Assembly (NCBI GenBank): GCA_028023455.1
Contig: JAQFVV010012395.1
Location: 6,448,001-6,512,000, forward strand
Length of the DNA: 64,000 nt
Origin: Epiperipatus broadwayi
Taxonomy: Eukaryota; Onychophora; Udeonychophora; Euonychophora; Peripatidae
Reading direction: 5' to 3'
Below, piece by piece: positions 23,791 to 35,975 of this stretch. Position 1 is the stretch's first letter. Every line of letters begins with the position of its first letter. Position numbers and translations under genes: made by a program. The notes below the pieces were generated by a model that saw only the letters and a program-made list of their open reading frames with translations, was not told the DNA's origin and ran no database searches.

Positions 23791-25055
23791 CGGTAAGACT
23801 CCAAAATACACCCGACCATTATACTATATTTATTAGATATCAAGAAATTTAAATTATTAATAACTTATTTTGACTTGAAATACTTTTTTTTTTTTTCAAA
23901 AATATAACATTATATTAGCAGCTAACATGAATATGACCTGAAGCTGTATTTAGAATATTAGCTTCTATATAAATAACCTACTTATACTAATGAGTAAATA
24001 ATAATAATAGATTTATACTTATGTATAAAAATATCGCAATAAATATTCAAAAATTTTAAACTTTTAAAACGTATTTTGTTGGATATAACATAAATAAATA
24101 ATTTTTTAGATTGTTAAAATAAATAACGAAGATTTTATTGATTTTGTAAACTGAAAATAATCTTTCTAATGATAATGTATAATCTTTTTGTTTTGATTGG
24201 GATCTCATTTTTTTAAATATAGAAACAGAAAACCATTAACACAGCACAAGACTGAAAATGGCGCTAGTTGTACATCACATCACGAATCTGATTTCTTACC
24301 AGTTCAACGAACGCATATTGTCAAATATTGGTAATGATTAAAATATGTATGAAAAAATGTAAAATTAAATACTGTAGTTAATAAAAAGTTTGTTTTGTAT
24401 TAATTTTTTTCATATATTTGAAATTTTTTATTACTCATACTTTATTTCCTTATTTTTTTAATGCGAATTTTAAAGTAATTTTTCCTTGTTGCTTTGCTTT
24501 TATGCGATTTCTGAAAATTACAGTACCTATCCCCCATTTTTCAAGGTAAGTTAAATCTATTTTTGTGCGATTTCTTTTGTGCGCATTTTCTGAGGAATTT
24601 ATCTACCACATAAAATGAGACTCAGGTGTATATCTTAATAAAATAAAAAAAATCATTACAGTTTATGGTGAAGTTCTAAACTTTAAAATATTATAATAAT
24701 TTGTACATAGTTTATTTCAACTTGTCTTCAGGCAGAGACCTTGTTATATTTACATACATTTAAAAAAAAAAAAGCCTCATCACAACATACCTCAGAGTAA
24801 CAAATTGACTGATTGATCATCTAGCATAATATCACCTAGTGAACTTATATATTTATATGTTTAACAAGTAATATACTCTAGAAATGTACAATGTAAATAA
24901 AATAATTAAACTACAAATTTTAGAGAAAAAATATTTAAAAACAAATTATCGAATGAAATATTATTAACGTTTTAATCAGGTCAGAAACTATCCCTGTAAT
25001 TGGGACATTATGATTTAGAAATAGAAAATAAATGAAATGCCTAAAAATATCTCAC

Positions 25056-25157
25056 CATTGATAATTGTTCCAATGCTCTCATGTCCAACTCACTGGAAAT
25101 AACCCATTTGAAGATGTATATTAGGAGTTCAAGAGGAAGGGCCGAGATATGGGTTGC
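25056..25157 (-). CDS. FBXO9: FBXO9 exon f (F-box core)
   Basis: 102 bp, exactly 34 codons in phase 0, with acceptor TTCTAG and donor ATG/GTGAGA. The translation starts [19 protein letters not shown] and continues [15 protein letters not shown]. This is the F-box core (vertebrate [34 protein letters not shown]), containing the Leu-Pro pair and hydrophobic residues that bind SKP1. Confidence 0.96.
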
Positions 25158-26136
25158 CTAGAATAAAAAACTGCAATGATTAAAAATTAAAATTTAATTA
25201 GTAAAATAATTATTTTATTAGATATTTTAAAAGATCTATGCAAATTTTTGTATTATTGTTAGTTACTATCAAATCAATGTTGACTCCTGACAGTGAATAA
25301 TTTTTTTTGGGAATAATACCTTGTTGGTTTTTCAGACTCCTCAAAGGTTTATTCAGTATTATGATCTAGAATCAAATTGTTTCATTGTTAGTTATTATCC
25401 CCTCTGCCCCTATCAACCTTTCCATGCACCTTACATGTGAATCGCTTGAAAAAAGTCTAAAGCAAAACAATTTTGATATTGTCATCTATGCCTTAAAGTA
25501 CAAACTTAAACCTATTCTGATTTGAGTATTCATTTGCTCACTTTTCTAGCTGTCTAAAGCATTCTCAAAAAAATCTTCTCCCATAATTTTAGAACCATTA
25601 ACATTTTCCCAATTTTTTTCTTCAGTGTCAAACTTTCATATTTATAAAGATACACAAAAACAATAATCAGAATAAATCAAGTTATGACATTATAGCTGGA
25701 ATAATTCTGATATGTTCCTTGATCTAAAAAGCTTTTCAGACTTTTCATCACAATTCTATATAGCATCATGCAGTGATAAATCTATTGACTGATGCATTGT
25801 TGCCGATGGCAACACTAATACAAGTAATTATTAAGCCAGTACCTTTAGCTGATAGTATTGGTTTCATACTTAATTAAAATTAGAATTATTATTATAGTAA
25901 AAATTTATAAAAAACAAACAAACAGAACTTTGTTTTTAATTTTAAATCATGAATGAATTAAAACATCTAACTGTATTCAAATACTTTAACATAAAGAGTG
26001 TTGGATTAAAGCTAATTTCCTAAATCAATTTCTAACTCAATCTATCATTATCAATATGATCTCTCAAGCAATTAATTATATGATTGCAAATAATGAAAAA
26101 ATGATTACTTCTCTCTCTTTCCAAGTTGCCTACAGG
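25158..26136. other. Intron f/e, old repeat-like text but nothing firm
   Basis: 25250-25870 is less AT-rich and may be an old LINE or SINE remnant, but no protein frame or termini can be supported. Confidence 0.35.
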
Positions 26137-26954
26137 TCATTTCAGAATCAAAGCATGTCTTGCTTGCAGAATCATTTCGGAATCAAAGCATGTGTTGCCT
26201 GCAGAGTCATTTCGAAATCAAAGCATGTGTTGCCCACAGCGTCATTTGGGAATCAAAGTATGTGTTGACTTTAGGGTCATTTCGGAATCAAAGCATGTGT
26301 TACCTGGAGGATCATTTCAGAATCAAAGCATGTATTGCTTGCAGGGCCATTTCAGAATCAAAGCATGTGTTGCTTGCAGGGTCATTTCAGAATCAAAGTA
26401 CGTCTTGCTTGCAGAGTCATTTCGGAATCAAAGCATGTGTTGCCTGCAGAGTCATTTCGGAATCAAAGCATGTATTGCCCACAGCGTCATTTGGGAATCA
26501 AAGCATGTGTTGACTTTAGGGTCATTTCGGAATCAAAGCATGTGTTGCCTGGAGGATCATTTCAGAATCAAAGCATGTGTTGCTTGCAGGGTCATTTCAG
26601 AATCAAAGCATGTCTTGCTTGCAGAGTCATTTCGGAATCGAAGTATGTGTTGCCTGCAGAGTCATTTCGGAATCAAAGCATGTGTTGCCCACAGCGTCAT
26701 TTGGGAATCAAAGCATGTGTTGACTTTAGGGTCATTTCGGAATCAAAGCATGCGTTGCCTGGAGGATCATTTCAGACTCAAAGCATGTGTTGCTTGCAGG
26801 ATCATTTCAGAATCAAAGCAGGTGTTGACTTTAGGATCATTTTGGAATCAAAGCATGTGTTGCTTGCAGGGTCATTTTGAAATCAAAGCATGTGTTGCCT
26901 GCAGGGTCATTTTGAAATCAAAGCATGTGTTGCCTGCAGGGTCATTTTGTATAG
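26137..26954 (+). repeat. 35-bp minisatellite, exactly 23 units
   Basis: The unit begins TCATTTCGGAATCAAAGCAT and ends with a variable 9-11 base tail. Twenty-three full units run from 26137 to 26941, then a broken one follows. Several tail types (TTGCCTGCAGAG, TTGCCCACAGCG, TTGACTTTAGGG, TTGCCTGGAGGA, TTGCTTGCAGGG) recur in the same order. This shows a higher-order period of six to seven units (210 or 245 bp). Because 35 is not a multiple of 3 and the unit lacks stops, three overlapping open frames up to 278 codons arise; they are not genes. Confidence 0.95.
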
Positions 26955-27738
26955 TAATATAGTTTAGCTATCCATCGCAAAACTTTTAAAATGCTATTGT
27001 GTCTGGATTGTGAGTTATGCCATGAAATGTGCCAGATATTTCATATCTTTACAGATCATCTTCGATGCTTTCCCTGCAATCATGAAAGCTTGCAAACTAT
27101 TTGAAATCATTCTTGTGACTCATGGCTTTAATGTCAAAAACAATTTGAATCATTTCAATACTTTTCAGTAGTAACTGTGCCCAATTTAAGCCAAAATTTA
27201 TTATTACTGCACTGTTCCATTATGGGGTAACATTCTGATACCCTAGTGTCTTAAAATTTTGTGGAAAAAAATTTAACTATGTAGCAATGTAACACATCTA
27301 TTGATTCAGAAATGGTGCTGCAGGTAGTTTGGAAAGAAAACCAGTTACCAGTCTCTTTATCATTGAGAGACAGTGCGTGGTATGTATTTATTATTTGGCA
27401 ATACAATACCCTAACATTAAAATTATTAAATGCTTTTTAGTTTCTATCATAATTTTCACATTGAAAAACATGGCTGCCATATTTTTAAATCATTTCTACA
27501 ATTTTTTTTTATGCAAATACACATTGTAAAATTAGACTATTTATAGAGTTTCAGAAAACAATGAGTTTTTTTTCGTTATACAAATTTACAAATATAATAT
27601 GAGCAATAAAATCTCCCGTATTAATTTGTGTACTTACAATATAAATATTTATCCATTGTAGAACTAATTGTTACAAAATAACAACAACAACAAAATCATA
27701 TTTTATAGTGAAAAAATAAATAAATAACATTTTCTTAC
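26955..27738. other. Intron sequence, no feature seen
   Basis: AT-rich, between the minisatellite and exon e. Confidence 0.5.
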
Positions 27739-27841
27739 CCGCTGCACATACTCAGCATCACAAATATTATTTTTCCGTAGGAGCAACTGCTGGAACCGAT
27801 GCAATAAATCTCCTCCAACTTCAACCTCACTTGTTAAATGA
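27739..27841 (-). CDS. FBXO9: FBXO9 exon e (pre-F-box linker)
   Basis: 103 bp: one base, then 34 codons, with acceptor TTTGTAG and donor CGG/GTAAGAAA. It reads HLTSEVEVGGDLLHRFQQLL then LRKNNICDAEYVQR. The DLLHRFQQLL stretch corresponds to the family's DLLSYFQQQL just before the F-box. The phase joins the 28-bp microexon upstream and exon f downstream. Confidence 0.9.
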
Positions 27842-28551
27842 CTACAAATTATTAAGATGAAAAATAAAAATTTAAGGCAACGGCTACAAATATTTACATA
27901 AATATAAATAATAAAAAAACAAAAATAATAGGACCTTTCTAGTTTCAATTAAGACAGTTCAATAGTAACTAGTCAATGGACATTAAATAGTAATAACCAA
28001 TATTATGTGTTATTATGTCAACATCAAAGCTTGGTAATCATGTGAATGGCAATTTTAAAGAATGGCCTATCAATTGATAGAATTTTTAAGACTTCTCTTA
28101 CAGTATATTCGTTAGTAATACAAGAATTGATCTTTCTTACCACAAACCTTTTCTTTTGTTCTACTTTATTCTGAATAACTAATGTAAATTAACAATCACT
28201 TTAATCATGTTATTATTTTGAGACTTTGAATCTAAATCGATTTGCTTCTTCACTATTTTATTATTATACTCCCATTAGCTTCCTTCCCTATATTGAATAA
28301 TGATGAACTTATCATTAGTTAACCAATTATCCAAGCGGTAATTTAATCAGTCATCACTATTATCAATCAATGATATGAGAAGCTAATCGAGTAATGTGAT
28401 ATTTATCATAAATTTTAAATAACATTACAGTTTATATTTCTGAATTCCATGGGTTTCTAATTAGATAGATGTTTTGATTTAAAATACCCAAAAAACAAGT
28501 AATTTCAAAGCAGAGATTGATAGGCCAGAGTCAAGCCTTAAAATTGCTCAT
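27842..28551. other. Intron sequence, no feature seen
   Basis: AT-rich intron upstream of exon e. Confidence 0.5.
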
Positions 28552-28968
28552 TTTAAATATATTGAACCATTAAACATCACATGATCACTGTTCCTTATTA
28601 AAGAGCCAAAGACACCAAAATGTATGGATACTGAACTGAGTTCAGAACTATATGATTATATAAGTTAATGAACTTGGATTGAAAATATTATTGTGTTTTC
28701 AATTTCATTCTCATAGTTTTGTAGTTAAGTAGAGATAAAAGGTAGCTGCTGGAGGATTGCATTAGATCCTAGGGTCTAGACGCAGTGCTATCAGATCCAA
28801 GGCTCTTCAATGATGAAGGTCATAAGCCAGAAACTAGTCTGGGGATATTGAATGAGTAAGCATTAGATAGAGATTTTATGCACAAACCTTCTGGCATCCA
28901 TTGATTACTCTGACTTGCACTGAATGGCACTACTGTATGGAGAGTTTTGCCTGTTTAAATGTATTGAA
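28552..28968 (+). mobile_element. Hammerhead repeat, 387 bp, single linear unit
   Basis: Bounded by a 15-bp duplication with one difference, TTTAAAT(A/G)TATTGAA, at 28552-28566 and 28954-28968. It runs from CATTAAACATCACATGATCA to GAGAGTTTTGCCTG without a foldback, so it shows the linear form of the family unit. The ribozyme relic is at 28795-28853. Confidence 0.85.
28795..28853 (+). ncRNA. Hammerhead motif with mutated core
   Basis: The first core base is A instead of C (ATGATGA). Stem II is AGGT-CATAA-GCCA, and GAAACTAGTC and TGGGGA follow. The fold is recognisable but cleavage is unlikely. Confidence 0.65.
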
Positions 28969-30924
28969 GAGGATTATTTAAAGTAGTCTACTGAACAAAA
29001 CAGTGAATGTAATACAAATAAATTGAAATAAAAATATTGTAATGGTACATCACAGTTTTATTAAGCATAGAAAATGAGCAAAAGCCAACATTAAAAGCTA
29101 TTATAAGTAATTACAAATAATATAGCATCGTTAGCATTAATCAGTAAATCAATTGACATCCTTTGTGACTGGATTTAAAAGTGACATCAAGACAAAGCCA
29201 AACTTAAAGCATATAACAAAACTTATCATAGAAAGTTCATCTGGATGTGCATATTTAATTTCTAAACTGTCTGTAATAACAAATATAAAAACTATTGGGA
29301 TCATGCTAATAATGTTGACCATCATCAATGTTTAATGCCAACTCATGCATCAAATGTACTGGTCATCAATAAATTAAAAATCAACCTAAAATATATAAAT
29401 AAAACGAGTTATATGGATTTTAAGGATGATCTCTACTTCTGCAACATGTCCACACATATATACATTCATATATATATTGCAACTACCATTGTATCTGAAC
29501 TAGTTTTGGAATCATAAGAACCTTAAGGACTGTGAACAATATACTTGCATATCACTGGGATGATTTACAAATTCCTTAAAGCACAACTCTGTTAAAATCA
29601 ATCACACACACTCGTAATTCACAAAGCGGATAGATAGAAGAATAAAGACAATAGGAAAAAAAGTTCAGAAATTATTTAATAAAATGAATTTATTAAATTT
29701 AAAAAACGATAATGTTATAAACCAAAAATTAATACATGTAGAGATCAATCGTGCAATGACATGCAATTTCACATAACATATGTAAATATTACTACCTTCT
29801 GATTCTTCTTAACTGGTTAGCATATAACCTAAATGAACTATTCCCTACAATAATCAAACCATAGAAAATATTTCACAATGAAGAAGGAAAAGAATTTTAA
29901 CTGGAACTTTCTAGCTTATTTTTTTTTCTTCTGAAAATGAGGATGTCCCCATATAATTTAAAAAAAATATTTTCAACAAAACTAAAAAATAATAATTTAT
30001 TTTCAATTATTATATGTATAAAACGTATACTCTACAATACCTCATTTTGTCGTGGACCCCCCCCCCCCCAGTTGCCTAGTTGGATGTCTCTTCTAATAAA
30101 TCTTGTAGCTAGTAGTTTAGTCAATCTTTTGTCTACAAACTATTTTGGTTTCTCTCTCAAGGTAATTAATCAATTAAACTTTTTATCCTATTCCTTTGTA
30201 TTTCCAGTTTTAACAATTATTTTATTCCAAAGTGGCATTAATTGAAGAAGCCACAATTTCAGATGATCAAGGCACAAGGATAGGTGAAAGTTTCCGCTAG
30301 GAATATTTTATTTTCCTTTTCTTATATTCCTTTTAGTAAAACTGTTACATAGTTGTGTCAGCAATAATCAGCTTTTAGCTAGTTATCACATTGATTCTTG
30401 TAAACTCTGTAATATTACATTGCTTTGAGAACAAGATTTCTTACTTTTTAATTAAGAATGAGACAAATCTAGCATGTGAGTTCCAAGCTGAGCTTCTGAC
30501 TGTGACACTTAATTACTAATGAACTCCTCTGATTTCTATATATACTCCCTTTATTTTTTTTTAAAAATAACCCTAATATCAATCTTCCATTCAATTGCAT
30601 GACTACGTGCCTTGACAAAATGATTTTCTTTTTATAAAAAAAAATTTTTTTTCAAAAAATTCTTTTTATATACTAATGCAAAAACAAAGTTCATTTCCTC
30701 AAATATAAAAATTTCCAATCTCATCTTTTTTTATTTTAATTAGTTAATAAACAAATTCATTTTTTCAAAAATAAAGATCTTTTTCAATTCTTATCTTTTT
30801 TATTTATATTAATTAATAAAGAATGTACTGCTCTGTTTAAATGAAACTACATAAGAAAGAAAATTCTTCCTTTTTTTAATGATATACATTATTACTAAAA
30901 TATCTTAAATTTCACATAAACATT
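28969..30924. other. Intron sequence, no clear feature
   Basis: AT-rich. There is a poly-C run near 30057-30069. Open frames of 60-100 codons here show no homology I recognise. Confidence 0.45.
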
Positions 30925-31323
30925 TATAATATTAATAAGCCAATTAGCTGATACACATGCGCTTTGCAGATGTCACTATATAAATGAATACTCCCACTTT
31001 TTCAAACCCAAGATAAAGTCTTTAAGAAAATATAGAAATACTCCCACTTTTTCAAACCCAAGATAAAGTCTTTAAGAAAATATAGAATGAACCCACCTAT
31101 ATTTTCAACCCAACCTTATATGTATGGGCAAATCTGAAGTGTTTGAAATAAAGAGCATGAAGTTATTAATTGATCACTTTAAATTACTTTTCTACATCGT
31201 AAATGAATGACGCCAATGTAATTTCTAGAATTTATCTTGGGTTTGAAAAAGTGGGAGCATTCATTTATATAGTGACATCTGCAAAGCGCATGTGTATCAG
31301 CTAATTGGCTTATTAATATTATA
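30925..31323. mobile_element. 399-bp MITE with roughly 90-bp terminal inverted repeats
   Basis: The first roughly 90 bases (TATAATATTAATAAGCC, TGCGCTTTGCAGATGTCACT, ending near CTCCCACTTTTTCAAACCCA) are repeated inverted at 31231-31323 with few changes. A 50-bp internal block holding CCCACTTTTTCAAACCCA is tandemly doubled just after the left arm. It is non-coding; the superfamily is unknown because no clear duplication could be fixed. Confidence 0.85.
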
Positions 31324-31740
31324 GATTATAAACAAAAAATCGCGCTATATTAAAAATAAATGTCTTATAAACATTTAGTGCATGTAAATCCTTTACTAAG
31401 TATAATCTATGTTAAAAAGTTAATTAATAACTAGAATATCCTATAGCTAATAGAAGACATGATTCTAATTTCCTCCCTCATACATAAATGGAAATAAAAT
31501 GATTGATCCAGATGAAAATATCTCATTTTGATTATTTTTCTATACATTTCTTTTTCCTTTATATAGTCAAATAAAATATAAATGTATTATTAATATTTTG
31601 TTTCTGTAAAAACCTTTAGAACTGAGCTTTATAGTTATCCTTCACTCCTTTCTTCCTCTAATATGATGGCATTTTCTCATGATACCATGCAATAGTACAG
31701 AAATTTTCTATGTATAATTAACCTATCTAATCATCTTCAC
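31324..31740. other. Intron sequence, no feature seen
   Basis: AT-rich. Confidence 0.5.
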
Positions 31741-32943
31741 TTGAATATGACTAGAATGGGATGGTGGCAAAATCCCATTCATGTTGTCCAAACTGCTACC
31801 CTTCAGGATTATTCCTGTTCTCTCCAAAATATTACCCTTTCTTCTTTTCCATATTTCTTTTCACAAAATATGTCCATTATTCCTTTTGATAGCTATACTA
31901 CTTATATTGCCATTTATAACATTCTCTGAGGCTCTTTATTTTGAAAGTTGGGGGAATCAAACTCCCTTCTATTCCTTTTTGCATCTATTGATTCTTATCC
32001 ACAAAATTCAGCAATATTATCTGCTCAACAGTTCTTCCAAAACTGCACATTTGAAAAATTATGCTTAATAATTCTTGTTTAGGACATCTGACAAAATACA
32101 AGCTGATAAGGCCTTCAACCAAAATACCTGCTGTCCAAAAATTGAATATAGGTTTTTCCTCCTGTTAAACTTGATATTGAATACCTTCCTGATGCTCTTC
32201 AATCCAATAATTAAGCAATATGACATCTTTTATATATTTGAAAATTTTCTGACTTGTGTGGCAGTTATTTCCAACATGAATATAGAGATCCTGAAGATGA
32301 GTATACCAGTGCTATTTTCTGTGCTCCTCTATCCTATTTAATAAAAAATAGTTCCTAAAATTGTGAAGGCACTCCATAGAGATATCTCTTGCATCAATCT
32401 TAAATGATTGCATTTTAAAAAATTGATTGGCATTTCTTTGATAAGACCTAGGTTCTTGAAATCTTGCTTTTTCCTTGCAAATAGTAGGTATGGTCTCTGG
32501 GATTATCTCTAATGAAACAGGTGTCATTTTAATTTTACCCAGTTGCCCATTAAACAACCTAGGAAATTTGTCTCTTATTTCCATTTATAATTAAATATTT
32601 TTTTATGAACGTGAGTTTTATGCCCAATTTTCTGAACCAGTCGCACCCAATTAGTGGGTTAACTGGAGCATAAACTAAATATAGGGATAATTCAAATACT
32701 TTTCTCTCTATTCTACTCACTAAGGCTTTTGACCATATTTCTAATTTTAATTGCATTACCATTTACATCCAAGGCTTTTAATTCAGTTTTCTCAATTGTC
32801 TGGAGTTTTGTACAATTTGCTATTACAGACAACCATTCCCGGACTGAAATTAGAGATACCTCACTCCCACTGTCAACCTCCATGGGGGCTGGTATATAAG
32901 TATATATAGAAATAGATATACTCAGTATTAAAAATATCAGCAA
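31741..32943 (-). pseudogene. Gypsy pol fragment: aspartic protease and RT approach
   Basis: Minus strand, in three broken frames. 32943-32713 has PMEVDSGSEVSLIS, the retroviral-type aspartic protease site (D-[ST]-G). 32762-32559 continues the protease with NPLIGCDWFRKLG (family pattern ILG.DWL). 32584-32312 has LFNGQLGKIK and the stretch leading to the RT fingers (pattern LG......L......P...KAR). Below 32312 the text is too decayed to read. This is the part missing from the 15.8-19.8 kb element, but whether they are one family is unknown. Confidence 0.72.
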
Positions 32944-35748
32944 GAACTTTTATTATTACATTTTTAGCTAAATTCTTTTTTTTTTAAAAAAAAATAGATT
33001 TGCTGATAACTAATAATACTCTTACAACTTTATTTACAATGTTTTTTCATTTACTCTCAACATAAAATGTGGCACTTAATTTAAAAGCTAAAACAATTTT
33101 TATTTAACAAAGTATACTTTATTAATTTTATCTAGATTAAAATCTAATCAAAATCTTCTATAGGAATCTTATGTACCCACAATAAAGTTTGTCACATTGA
33201 TGACTTTGATAAGTCTGATTGCAGTATTTATCAATATACTGCAGAAAATCTTCCTCTAGCAACCATAACTAATAAATCAACTGCCATCTTACTAGTATCC
33301 TTCTTAGCTTCTCAGCCAATACATTCCTAAATCAAGTAGCAAAATCTTTGTTTTCAAAAAGCTGCTCATTAAAACACAGCTGATTATATATATAAATTCT
33401 AATTCTGCGTAATAAAACATTTGTCAGAATATTGAGCTTTCCCTTCAAATCTGCTTTAATTTTGTTATTAGCAAGTTTGCATCATGTTATGAGACAAAAA
33501 GAAGCACTCAAATATTAACTGTGATGCATTGTATAAATTAAATGAAACTTGGCTAATGTTACTAAGTAAGAGATAGCTCCATCATACTGAAATTATTAAC
33601 TATTTCATAGATTTTGCGAAAGCGTTATGACAATAAGAACCGAGATATAAATGAAATTGAATTTAAATGATGATGAAGATTATTCTTCATAAGCTACTAT
33701 AAATAGTTTGTTATATGTTTTGTACCTGACAGTATATAAATTTGCATTTTGTCTGATTTTTAAGATAATTCAAGCTCTATATATTTTTGCTATTCAAAGA
33801 AGGAAACATGTGCAGATGTGAATATTCCATATATAAGTCATTTTGACTCCATGACTTTTCAGATTTTAACTGACCGTCTTTAACAATATGAGAAAGGATT
33901 TTGGGTCATCAGTATGCAAGTGCAATAACTGGATTAAATAGTTAGATTCCAATGGATAAATAAATCTTACTATAGAAATGTAATGATCGCTATCATCTTT
34001 ATATATGAGATAATCTTTTAATAATTATGCTTTTCTGTCTCTTTTTTATAAAGTTCACTCTTAACTATGGAGTTTTAAAATGACTCCTCAGCATTAGTTA
34101 AATAATTTTGGAACTGAACATAAATTATCCACTCTTTCTGCTTTAGCATAAGCTCAAATGAAAATACAATAAAAATAACATAATATAGATTCTCCAATCA
34201 TAGAATATATTAAAAATATAAACAGAGTGCATAATAGTACTAAAAGTATATTTACTATTTTGCAGCATATACAATTATATTCAGAATTTCAAAAAAATCA
34301 ACATCACAACACTATAAAAATATTGTGAAATCTATTCTTCTTTATAGATGTAAAGTTTAGAAAATAAATCATCAACTAATTCAGAAATTATAAATATTTA
34401 CAATGGATGGTTCATAATATTTTATGTATGATAGTTAAGATTAATGTTAAGTAAGAAATTTTAAAGCTAATCATGCAATAAACAGTCCAAATAGATACAA
34501 GATATTGAAGATGGGAAAGGATGGTTCATGTAGAACAAAGATTAAAAAATATGCTTAGACAGCTTATATAACAGACTATATGGATGCCAGATTTGGAATA
34601 ATATAAAAGATAACTACAAAAGAAGAAATCCAAAAACTAGCAAAGTTATGGTAGAACACTACACAGATAGCAGAAATCAAAATTTTCTAAAATTCAAGTT
34701 TAATAAGACAGTTAAAAATAATACTCAAATATCTAATGCAGTCACATGATAGACATTTTAACTCATTTAAAGTCCAACTCCTCCTACTCTTATTTGAAAG
34801 ACCCTAGTGACTATTTCAGTTATATTTTCTCTTTTCATATTGGATCATAGTCTTGTCTATTCATAAAAATAATTGAATGAAATATTTATTACTCGAATTC
34901 CATTTTTAAAAATGGAAGCAAATTTTAATTGAGCATATCATAAAAGAATGAAACTCAAAATTAAACCTATTATTATTAAAATTTCACAAAAAATTTCTTC
35001 ACTGGTATTTATGAAAACAATTCTTGTTAGGCAATAAAAATAGCTTCCACTTTCAAGTAACTACAATATTAAGATTTGTCTTCTTAAAACAAACATTTTC
35101 AAATAAAATCTACTTGTAATCACATATTTTTTGGGGTTTAAAATAAATATTTTACAAATAAATATATAAATAAATTACTAAAAATTATAATTTTTCTTTC
35201 TGAAATATTAAAATAAAAAACACACACTCCAAATTGCTTTAAAACAAACAATATATTAGTCAGTTATGCTATCAGTTTTTTTGTATTTTGATACAACCAA
35301 TGACATTATCTGCTTTCTTTCATGCCTAAAATTTGCACGATATTTGTATGAGTATACGATACTGACACACCTTCAGATTTTTTTAAAAACTAATCATTCT
35401 AGTTCCGATTTCTACATAAAAAAGATACAAACTGTAAACTAGCATAGAGACAATTGCAAGATAGTGAGGAAAAGCAGAAGTGACAGCAATGCCAAAATAA
35501 TGCCTCAAAATTTATGACTTTGTAGCAACAAAATTATAACGTTAATTATTATTTTAATGTAATGAGTAATGTAAGCCATACAAAATTTATTTAGATTACA
35601 TATTTTAACAAATCCTTTAACATTTGCAATTTTTTAAGGGCAACCAATATTCATTTTCAATGATGAATTAGACTTTTAAATTAGATATATTGTCTATTAC
35701 TTCAATAACAATAAATTTAACCAATAGTAAGCAAAAAAAAAAACCTAC
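32944..35748. other. Intron e/d remainder, no clear feature
   Basis: AT-rich. 34490-34720 reads like decayed coding sequence on the plus strand, but I could not assign it. Confidence 0.4.
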
Positions 35749-35776
35749 CTGGTATCAGTGGAATTCTCTTCATTCT
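35749..35776 (-). CDS. FBXO9: FBXO9 exon d (28-bp microexon)
   Basis: A 28-bp exon with acceptor TTGTTTCAG and donor CCAG/GTAGGT. It completes a Glu codon, encodes NEENSTDT and gives the first two bases of the next Ser. The evidence is the good splice sites plus the fact that the 2+24+2 base phase is needed to join its neighbours. The peptide is a variable acidic linker with no motif. It lies only 112 bp from exon c, so alternative skipping is possible but would shift the frame. Confidence 0.82.
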
Positions 35777-35888
35777 CTGAAACAATAAAAAATCATTTGT
35801 ACAACCAATCAAGCAAATATGATGTTTATACTGTACAAAAATATACTTCAAAAAAGTACACTATAATAGGAAATGCAATCAACTATAC

Positions 35889-35975
35889 CTTTCTGAAGAG
35901 CTTGATTTGAATCAATATGGATGCGGAACTCAATATCAGGAACTAGCTGTACAGCCCTGCGGTAAAACTGGATAG
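35889..35975 (-). CDS. FBXO9: FBXO9 exon c (TPR-like segment)
   Basis: 87 bp with acceptor GGTTTTAG and donor AAAG/GTATAG. The translation AIQFYRRAVQLVPDIEFRIH then IDSNQALQK matches the family's AIKFYRRAMQLVPDIEFKI, the second helix of the TPR-like repeat N-terminal of the F-box. The Ala codon is split with exon b. Confidence 0.95.

Larger units (their letters stand above)
20545..24630. mobile_element. Tigger/pogo-like inverted ends, possible 4.1-kb element
   Basis: CACCTGGGTCTCATTTTATG starts at 20547. Its inverse, CACCTGAGTCTCATTTTATG on the other strand, ends at 24628. Both are flanked by TA, and 21 of the first 23 bases match. Tc1/mariner-superfamily elements insert at TA, and the ends resemble Tigger-type TIRs with nearby TGCGATTT motifs. 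No transposase was recognised between them. The ends could instead belong to two separate elements. Confidence 0.5.

Noticed and set aside
25250-25870. Old LINE/SINE remnant
   Set aside because: Only a vague resemblance in base composition; no protein motif, box or terminus could be pointed to.
26137-26941. CRISPR-like array
   Set aside because: Units abut without unique spacers, and the window is eukaryotic.
26056-26962. Overlapping plus-strand open frames of 70, 278, 117 and 181 codons
   Set aside because: All are readings of the stop-free 35-bp tandem repeat in different frames; there is no codon-level constraint and no start context.
34490-34720. Decayed plus-strand coding sequence
   Set aside because: Reads as somewhat protein-like but matches no family that I can name; left as unassigned intron.
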